Positions 6,694-12,008 of a stretch of DNA of 16,432 nt are shown piece after piece. The DNA comes from Alphaproteobacteria bacterium (lineage in GTDB: Bacteria; Pseudomonadota; Alphaproteobacteria; Rickettsiales; VGDC01), in NCBI GenBank assembly GCA_016869895.1, contig VGDC01000005.1, forward strand, positions 1 through 16,432, written 5' to 3'. Under the pieces are notes generated by a model. It worked only from the letters and a program-made list of their open reading frames with translations. It did no database searches and was not told the DNA's origin. The position numbers were made by a program, and so were the translations under genes. Position 1 is the stretch's first letter, and the number at the start of each line of letters is the position of its first letter.

Positions 6694-7920
6694 ATGAACA
6701 AGATCAAAGTCGCAAACCCTGTCGTCGAACTCGATGGCGATGAAATGACCCGTATCATCTGGTCCTTCATCCGCGAGAAGCTGATTCTCCCCTACCTCGA
6801 TATCGACCTGAAATATTTCGATCTCTCCATCGAGAACCGCGACGCGACGAATGACCAAGTGACCATCGACGCTGCGAACGCCATCAAGCAATATCGCGTC
6901 GGCGTGAAATGCGCAACCATCACCCCCGATGAAGCCCGTGTGGAAGAATTCGGCCTGAAGAAAATGTGGAAATCGCCCAACGGCACCATCCGCAACATCT
7001 TGGATGGCACCATCTTCCGCGCTCCCATCATCTGCGGCAATATCCCCCGCTATGTGCAGGGCTGGCAGAAACCCATCATCGTCGGCCGTCACGCTTTCGG
7101 CGACCAATACCGCGCGACGGATTTCAAATTCCCCGGCAAAGGCAAGCTGACCATCAAATTCGTGCCGGAAGACGGCTCTGCCCCCATCGAGCATGAAGTG
7201 TTCGACGCACCCGGCGCAGGCGTGGCCATGGCGATGTATAACCTCGATGCCTCCATCGAAGGTTTCGCACGCTCCAGCTTCAACTATGGCCTGCAAGTGG
7301 GCTATCCGGTTTACCTCTCCACCAAGAACACCATCCTCAAAGGCTATGATGGCCGCTTCAAGGACATCTTCCAGCAGGTGTTCGACACCGAATTCGCCGC
7401 GAAATTCAAGGAAGCCGGATTGTGGTATGAGCACCGCCTCATCGACGACCTCGTGGCCTATGCCATCAAATCCGAAGGCGGGTTCGTCTGGGCGTGCAAG
7501 AACTATGACGGGGACGTGCAATCCGACGTGGTGGCGCAGGGCTTCGGATCCCTCGGTCTGATGACCTCGGTGCTGCTTTCGCCCGATGGCAGCGTGGTGG
7601 AAGCGGAAGCGGCGCATGGCACCGTGACCCGCCATTACCGCGAGCACCAAAAGGGCAAAGAGACCTCCACCAACCCCATCGCCTCCATCTTCGCATGGAC
7701 GAGCGGGTTGCGCTATCGCGGCAAGTTCGATGGCAATGACGCGCTGGTGGCTTTCGCCGATACGTTGGAGCGTGTTTGCGTGGAAACCGTCGAAGCCGGA
7801 TATATGACGAAGGATTTGGCGTTGTTGGTCGGTAGTAACCAAGGGTATTTGAACACCATCCCCTTCCTGGATGTGTTGAACGAACGCCTTGCCGCTGCGG
7901 TAACCCTCCGAGCGGCATAA
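6694..7920 (+). CDS. icd: NADP-dependent isocitrate dehydrogenase (type II, homodimeric)
   Basis: This 408-aa cytosolic enzyme oxidatively decarboxylates isocitrate to 2-oxoglutarate with NADP+. It is the eukaryote-like subfamily usual in alphaproteobacteria, not the E. coli type. Visible landmarks are the N-terminal ELDGDEMTRIIW (12-23), the substrate segment KSPNGTIRN (93-101) with R100, R109 and R132, catalytic Y139 and K211, the metal aspartates around D251/D252 and YDGDVQSD (271-278), and the NADP site HGTVTRHYR (308-316), whose R313/H314 pair signals NADP preference. The length is normal and there are no gaps. AAGGA lies 8 nt before the ATG. The product feeds the 2-oxoglutarate dehydrogenase operon encoded convergently a few hundred bases away. 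The 197-bp upstream region has two perfect hairpins and no convincing sigma-70 promoter. A small secreted protein follows 21 nt after the stop. Confidence 0.97.
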   Translation: MNKIKVANPVVELDGDEMTRIIWSFIREKLILPYLDIDLKYFDLSIENRDATNDQVTIDAANAIKQYRVGVKCATITPDEARVEEFGLKKMWKSPNGTIRNILDGTIFRAPIICGNIPRYVQGWQKPIIVGRHAFGDQYRATDFKFPGKGKLTIKFVPEDGSAPIEHEVFDAPGAGVAMAMYNLDASIEGFARSSFNYGLQVGYPVYLSTKNTILKGYDGRFKDIFQQVFDTEFAAKFKEAGLWYEHRLIDDLVAYAIKSEGGFVWACKNYDGDVQSDVVAQGFGSLGLMTSVLLSPDGSVVEAEAAHGTVTRHYREHQKGKETSTNPIASIFAWTSGLRYRGKFDGNDALVAFADTLERVCVETVEAGYMTKDLALLVGSNQGYLNTIPFLDVLNERLAAAVTLRAA

Positions 7921-7941
7921 CCCGCCACTACGGAGACTACA

Positions 7942-8229
7942 ATGAAAAAACGTGCATTACTGGGAGGTTTGACGCTGCTTCTCGGACTCGGCCTTTCTTC
8001 GGCCGCATCCGCGAATTCGGGGTTCAGCCTGAATATCTTCACGAGTGCGCCGCCACGCCCCGTTTACTATGAGCGTGTGCATTATTATGAACCCGTGCGC
8101 TATGTGGAACGCCCTGTCTATGTGAGATATTATGACAGGCATCACCATTGGCATGAGAAAGACCGTGGTCACAAGCACCACTGGAAAGACGACCACCGCG
8201 GAAAAGGCCGTGGACACGGCAGGCATTAA
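7942..8229 (+). CDS. Small secreted His-rich protein
   Basis: The product is 95 aa. Residues 1-24 are a clear signal peptide (MKKR, leucine-rich core, ASA before a likely cut at 24/25). The mature part has a Tyr/Pro/Val-rich stretch (PPRPVYYERVHYYEPVRYVE, 38-57), reminiscent of small secreted proteins with PXPV-type repeats, and then a tail with 10 of the 11 histidines plus Lys, Arg and Asp (67-95, including HHHWH and HKHHW). There are no cysteines. Periplasmic or surface location and metal binding are inferences. The start is backed by GGAG about 7 nt upstream. It begins 21 nt after icd and precedes the only terminator of the unit, so it is very probably cotranscribed with icd, an unexpected partner. 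The tail resembles that of the 173-aa secreted protein at 1017-1538 in composition, not in alignable sequence. Confidence 0.8.
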   Translation: MKKRALLGGLTLLLGLGLSSAASANSGFSLNIFTSAPPRPVYYERVHYYEPVRYVERPVYVRYYDRHHHWHEKDRGHKHHWKDDHRGKGRGHGRH

Positions 8230-8270
8230 GCCCTGAAAAGGCCGTAAAACCTGAAAAGTGCATAAAAAAG

Positions 8271-8318
8271 GAAAACCCCTCGATTCGCTGCCCGTTAGGG
8301 AGGATTCGAGGGGTTTTC
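8271..8318 (+). terminator. Strong, probably bidirectional terminator
   Basis: A perfect 13-bp stem pairs GAAAACCCCTCGA (8271-8283) with TCGAGGGGTTTTC (8306-8318), with a small inner CCC-GTTA-GGG hairpin (8291-8300). On the plus strand the stem ends in TTTTCTTTAT, and on the minus strand in TTTTCCTTTTTT. It therefore can stop both the icd transcript and the converging sucCDAB-lpd operon transcript. Confidence 0.88.
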
Positions 8319-8379
8319 TTTATCATCTCAATCCGTCTAGCGGAGAAATATAGCGAGTGATCGCAACCATCGTTTACTG

Positions 8380-8445
8380 TGTGGCAGGGGAGCCTACAGT
8401 CTAAAACCGACATCGGTTAAAGACTGGAATGGCAGAAGCCACAAT
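8380..8445. other. Candidate structured element (30-nt dyad with flanking hairpins)
   Basis: In the gap between the bidirectional terminator and the 166-aa protein gene, CAGTCT (8397-8402) pairs with AGACTG (8421-8426), and inside it AACCG (8405-8409) pairs with CGGTT (8414-8418). An AA/AA internal loop separates the two stems and the apical loop is ACAT. Immediately downstream TGGC-AGAA-GCCA (8430-8441) forms another perfect stem, and upstream TGTGGC can pair with GCCTACA with one bulge. No gene covers this stretch. It could be a 3' UTR structure of the operon, a small RNA, or a DNA operator. No promoter or own terminator was identified. Confidence 0.4.
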
Positions 8446-8524
8446 CAAAAACCGATGAAAGATACGGCTGCATCATACCTATATTGTTGCGGCGCAGTGT
8501 TAAAGTTTTGTGAAAGTGCTTTTC

Positions 8525-9025
8525 TTATTTGAACTGACCGTTCGCGCACTTCTCGACGTAGACAACCTGCTCACTTTTCGTGATTCTTATCTGGCGGCAG
8601 CCGTCTTCATCGGCACCTGTGCCGCTTTGGAACGCCTGACCGGACACGCCGGAGGGAGTCGCCCAATCGATCGCCTTCTTGCGTTCGCCAGCGGCAAGGG
8701 CTTTGTCCACCGCCGGAGCGATGTACGCCCATTCCTCTTCCGTGAACTCGCCACGCACGCTTTCGGGCAGGTCGGAGTAGCTCGCCAGCTTGGCGGTCGG
8801 TTTCACGGCTTCAGGGGCTTTCTTGACCGTCTCCGTGACCACGGTGGTGGTCGTGGTCTTCGTCGCTTCTTCGGTGGCGACGGTCTCTTCTGTGGTGGTC
8901 GCTTGTTTCTCATCGGGCAGATAGGCATCGAGCGAGAGTTTCTCGTCGGAACCACCGAGTTTGACGCCGATGAAACCTGCGACCAGAGCCACGGCGATGA
9001 GCAGAAGAAGGGTGTTACGGTTCAT
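8525..9025 (-). CDS. Membrane-anchored protein with Thr/Ala linker, end of the OGDH operon
   Basis: The product is 166 aa and unidentified. An N-terminal hydrophobic segment (5-20, TLLLLIAVALVAGFIG) has no clear signal peptidase site, so it probably acts as a signal anchor with the rest in the periplasm. Residues 41-80 are a Thr/Glu/Ala/Lys-rich linker (TTTEETVATEEATKTTTTT). The C-terminal domain (~82-166) contains SYSDLPESVRGEFTEEEWAY and ends in a hairpin-like segment with two cysteines, C143 and C160, spaced to form a disulfide; this end faintly resembles the tail of short bacterial surface proteins of the RT0821/Lpp0805 type, but I would not assign it. The gene starts 11 nt after lpd, and its GAGG SD overlaps the lpd stop codon, indicating that it is translated from the same mRNA. 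No function is inferred beyond envelope location. Confidence 0.75.
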   Translation of the reverse strand: MNRNTLLLLIAVALVAGFIGVKLGGSDEKLSLDAYLPDEKQATTTEETVATEEATKTTTTTVVTETVKKAPEAVKPTAKLASYSDLPESVRGEFTEEEWAYIAPAVDKALAAGERKKAIDWATPSGVSGQAFQSGTGADEDGCRQIRITKSEQVVYVEKCANGQFK

Positions 9026-9036
9026 TAGAGCTAGCC

Positions 9037-10431
9037 TCAGAGGTTCAGGGTGCGTTTGTCGACCGCCAGCGCAGCCTCTTTCAAGGCCTCATTCAGCGTG
9101 GGGTGCGCATGGCAGGTGCGGGCGATGTCTTCGGAAGAACCGCCGAATTCCATGGTGATGACCGCTTCGGCGATGAGCGTACCCGCATCGGGGCCGAGGA
9201 TATGCACGCCGAGGATGCGGTCGGTCTTGGCATCCGCCAGAATCTTGGCGAAACCTTCCGCCTGACCGATGGCGCGCGCGCGGCTGTTGGCGAGGAAGGG
9301 GAACTTGCCCACTTTGTATTCCACGCCCGCCTGTTTCAGCTGCTCTTCGGTCTTTCCGACGGAAGCCACTTCCGGCCAGGTGTAAATCACGCTGGGGACG
9401 GTGTTGTGATCGACATGGATGGACTGCCCCGCCATCCACTCCACAGCCGCCACGCCCTCTTCCTCGGCCTTATGGGCGAGCATCGGGCCTTCGACCACAT
9501 CGCCGATGGCGAAGATGGTGGGAACCACAGTCTGGAAATTGCCGTTGATGGGGATGCGGCCACGATTATCGGTGGTGATGCCGACTTTTTCGAGGCCAAG
9601 GCCTTCGGTGTAAGGCTTGCGGCCGATGGCGACCAGCACCACATCGCCTTCCAGCTTTTCCTTCTCGCCGCCAGCGGCAGGCTCAAGGGTCAGCTTCACG
9701 GTCTTGCCTTTGGTTTCTGCGCCCGTCACTTTCGTGCCCAGCTTGAAGTTGAAGCCCTGCTTCTCAAGGGTCTTCTGGAACTGCTTGGCCACTTCGCCGT
9801 CCGCACCGGGGATGATGCGGTCAAGGAACTCGACCACGGTGACCTTCGCGCCGAGACGCTTCCAGACGGAGCCGAGCTCCAACCCGATGACGCCGCCGCC
9901 GACCACCACGAGGTGTTCAGGCACTTTATCTAGCGTCAAAGCGCCAGTAGATGATACGATTCGCTTTTCATCAATGGCAACGCCGGGCAGCGGCATCACG
10001 TCCGAACCGGTGGCGATGAGGATGTTCTTGGTGCGATACACGTCTTTGCCGACCTTCACCGCGTGGACATCGACGATTTCGCCATGGCCTTTGATGTAGG
10101 TGATCTTGTTCTTCTTGAAGAGTCCTTCGATACCCTGCGTCAGGCCTTCCACAGCTGTGGATTTCTGCGCCATCATGGCGGGGAGATCGACCTCGACCTT
10201 GCTGACCTTCACGCCATGCGCCGCGCCGTGGTTTTTCACTTCGCTGAACAGCTTGGAGGATTCCAGCAGGGCTTTGGATGGGATGCAGCCGACGTTCAGG
10301 CAGGTGCCGCCGAGTGCGCCGCGCTTCTCGATGCAAGCGACCTTGAAGCCGAGCTGTGCGCCGCGGATGGCTGCGATGTAACCGGCTGGGCCACCGCCGA
10401 TGACGATAAGGTCGAATTGTTCTGAAGACAT
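9037..10431 (-). CDS. lpd: Dihydrolipoyl dehydrogenase (E3)
   Basis: This 464-aa FAD flavoprotein reoxidises the dihydrolipoamide of E2 and passes electrons to NAD+. It has the FAD Rossmann motif GGGPAGYIAA (12-21), the redox disulfide GGTCLNVGCIPSK with C44 and C49, the NAD-binding GGGVIGLELGSVWKRLG, the second FAD motif AIGDVVEGPMLAHKAEEEG, and the C-terminal dimer motif HAHPTLNE with catalytic H443 and E448. The length is standard. AGGA about 8 nt upstream supports the ATG. It follows the 76-aa membrane protein by 10 nt and is followed by the 166-aa anchored protein, all on the minus strand. Placement after sucB makes it the E3 of the 2-oxoglutarate dehydrogenase complex; whether it also serves pyruvate dehydrogenase cannot be told here. 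Confidence 0.97.
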   Translation of the reverse strand: MSSEQFDLIVIGGGPAGYIAAIRGAQLGFKVACIEKRGALGGTCLNVGCIPSKALLESSKLFSEVKNHGAAHGVKVSKVEVDLPAMMAQKSTAVEGLTQGIEGLFKKNKITYIKGHGEIVDVHAVKVGKDVYRTKNILIATGSDVMPLPGVAIDEKRIVSSTGALTLDKVPEHLVVVGGGVIGLELGSVWKRLGAKVTVVEFLDRIIPGADGEVAKQFQKTLEKQGFNFKLGTKVTGAETKGKTVKLTLEPAAGGEKEKLEGDVVLVAIGRKPYTEGLGLEKVGITTDNRGRIPINGNFQTVVPTIFAIGDVVEGPMLAHKAEEEGVAAVEWMAGQSIHVDHNTVPSVIYTWPEVASVGKTEEQLKQAGVEYKVGKFPFLANSRARAIGQAEGFAKILADAKTDRILGVHILGPDAGTLIAEAVITMEFGGSSEDIARTCHAHPTLNEALKEAALAVDKRTLNL

Positions 10432-10441
10432 AGCAGTATTC

Positions 10442-10672
10442 CTAGTTTACCGGCCACTTGCCGATGATAAAGACAAAGAGAAGCAGCCCGCCACTCAGCA
10501 AAAAAAGGTTTTTCAAATTTTCCGCGGATTTTGCTTTAGCGGCCATTTTCTCATATTCAAAAGTCGCTTTCTGCTCTTCAAAGTGACCGCGTATCGCTCC
10601 CACAAAAAATTTTACACCGAGGGGAACGGCTACAACCATCATAATTATCAGCAGAATAACCTTAATTGCCAT
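10442..10672 (-). CDS. Small two-TM protein embedded between sucB and lpd
   Basis: The product is 76 aa and unrecognised. Two hydrophobic helices (about 4-26, KVILLIIMMVVAVPLGVKFF, and about 55-71, NLFLLSGGLLLFVFIIG) flank a charged segment (29-54) rich in Glu, Lys and Ala with coiled-coil or amphipathic character. This predicts a hairpin membrane protein whose middle segment and both ends face opposite sides. Its ATG overlaps the sucB stop in a TAATG junction, with AGG 6 nt upstream, and lpd begins 10 nt after its stop, so it is tightly within the operon and translationally coupled. By hand count its GC is about 43%, clearly below the neighbouring suc genes. A role in tethering or regulating the 2-oxoglutarate dehydrogenase complex at the membrane is possible but is pure inference from position. 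Confidence 0.75.
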   Translation of the reverse strand: MAIKVILLIIMMVVAVPLGVKFFVGAIRGHFEEQKATFEYEKMAAKAKSAENLKNLFLLSGGLLLFVFIIGKWPVN

Positions 10673-11943
10673 TAAAGACCTAAAATCAAACGACGGGGAT
10701 CTTCGATGGCTTCTTTGATTTTCACCAGGAAGGTCACGGATTCGCGGCCATCGATGATGCGGTGGTCATAGGACAGCGCCACATACATCATCGGGCGGAT
10801 GACGACCTGACCCTTCACGGCGATGGGGCGTTCTTCGGTCTTGTGCATGCCCAAAATGCCCGACTGCGGCGGGTTGATGATGGGGGTGGACATGAGCGAG
10901 CCGTAAACACCGCCGTTGGACACGGTGAAGGTGCCGCCGGACATATCGGCCATGGTCAGCGTGCCGTTGCGGGCTTTCTTGGCGAGTTCGTTGATTTCGC
11001 CTTCGATTTCCGCGAGGGAAAGCTGGTCTGCATTGCGCACGACGGGAACGACGAGGCCGTTCTCGGTGCCGACAGCCACGCCGATGTCATAGTGGTTCTT
11101 GTAGATGATGGAATCGCCATCGATTTCCGCGTTCACGGCTGGAATCTCTTTCAGCGCATGGACAGCGGCTTTCACGAAGAAGCCCATGAAACCAAGGCGG
11201 ATGCCGTGTTTTTTCTCGAATGCGTCTTTGTATTCGTTGCGCAGGTTGATGACGTTGGTCATGTCGATTTCGTTGAAGGTCGTCAGGATAGCCGCCGTGT
11301 TCTGAGATTCCTTCAGACGCTTCGCGATGACCTGACGCAGCTTGGACATCTTCACGCGTTCTTCGTTCGGCTGGTCGGGGCGCGCCGCTTTCGGTGCGGC
11401 AGGAGCAGCGGACTGGGCGGGAGCGTTCAGCACGTCGCCTTTGGTCAGGCGGCCGTCTTTACCCGTGCCCTGCAAACGACCCGTGTCGATGTTGTTCTCC
11501 GCGACGATCTTGCGCACGGCGGGGGACTGGGTATCACCATCGGATTTCTTGGCCGGCTGGGATTTGTTGGTCTCGGCCTTTTCCGCAGCGGGTTTCACGT
11601 CTTCCTTGGGGGACTGGGTGGGGGCGGCAGAGCCACCAGCGGAGGGCGGGTTGGAAGGCGCGGCGGGTTTCACCTCGTCCTTCTTCGCGGTCGCGCCACC
11701 TTTAGCGGTTTCATCGATGTGACCGAGCAGCTTGCCCACGTCCACGGAATCGCCTTCCTTGACGAGGATTTCCGTCAGCACGCCGGATGCGGGCGCGTTG
11801 ACTTCCAGCGTGACCTTATCCGTCTCCAGTTCGAGCAGTTGCTCGTCCTGTTTCACGGCGTCGCCCACCTGTTTAAACCATTTGGCCACGGTGGCTTCGC
11901 TCACGGATTCGCCCAGCGATGGCACAATGATTTTCGTCGTCAT
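10672..11943 (-). CDS. sucB: 2-oxoglutarate dehydrogenase E2 (dihydrolipoyllysine succinyltransferase)
   Basis: This 423-aa core subunit of the OGDH complex transfers succinyl groups from the lipoyl arm to CoA. One N-terminal lipoyl domain (1-80) carries the lipoylated K43 in ETDKVTLEV. An Ala/Pro/Lys-rich linker (~81-138) follows, then the peripheral subunit-binding domain for E3 (140-173, with GTGKDGRLTKGDVL), a second linker, and the catalytic domain (~195-423) with the active-site SYDHRIIDGRE, giving H394 and D398. The single lipoyl domain and length match E2o rather than E2p. AGGAG lies 9 nt upstream of the ATG. It follows sucA after 65 bp, and its TAA stop overlaps the start of the 76-aa membrane-protein gene. 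Confidence 0.96.
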   Translation of the reverse strand: MTTKIIVPSLGESVSEATVAKWFKQVGDAVKQDEQLLELETDKVTLEVNAPASGVLTEILVKEGDSVDVGKLLGHIDETAKGGATAKKDEVKPAAPSNPPSAGGSAAPTQSPKEDVKPAAEKAETNKSQPAKKSDGDTQSPAVRKIVAENNIDTGRLQGTGKDGRLTKGDVLNAPAQSAAPAAPKAARPDQPNEERVKMSKLRQVIAKRLKESQNTAAILTTFNEIDMTNVINLRNEYKDAFEKKHGIRLGFMGFFVKAAVHALKEIPAVNAEIDGDSIIYKNHYDIGVAVGTENGLVVPVVRNADQLSLAEIEGEINELAKKARNGTLTMADMSGGTFTVSNGGVYGSLMSTPIINPPQSGILGMHKTEERPIAVKGQVVIRPMMYVALSYDHRIIDGRESVTFLVKIKEAIEDPRRLILGL

Positions 11944-12008
11944 GTCTTCAGTCTCCTAAACGGTGTTGCGCATCACCTGCGCGGGTGTTTTTGCATCTGG
12001 CCTTATTA

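Noticed and set aside
6679..7842. 387-codon minus-strand open frame over icd
   Set aside because: It is antisense to an intact, highly conserved icd and has no domain or SD support.
11962..11990. Hairpin between sucA and sucB
   Set aside because: Only 4-bp alternative stems (GCGC/GCGC or CACC/GGTG) can form, so it is too weak to call.
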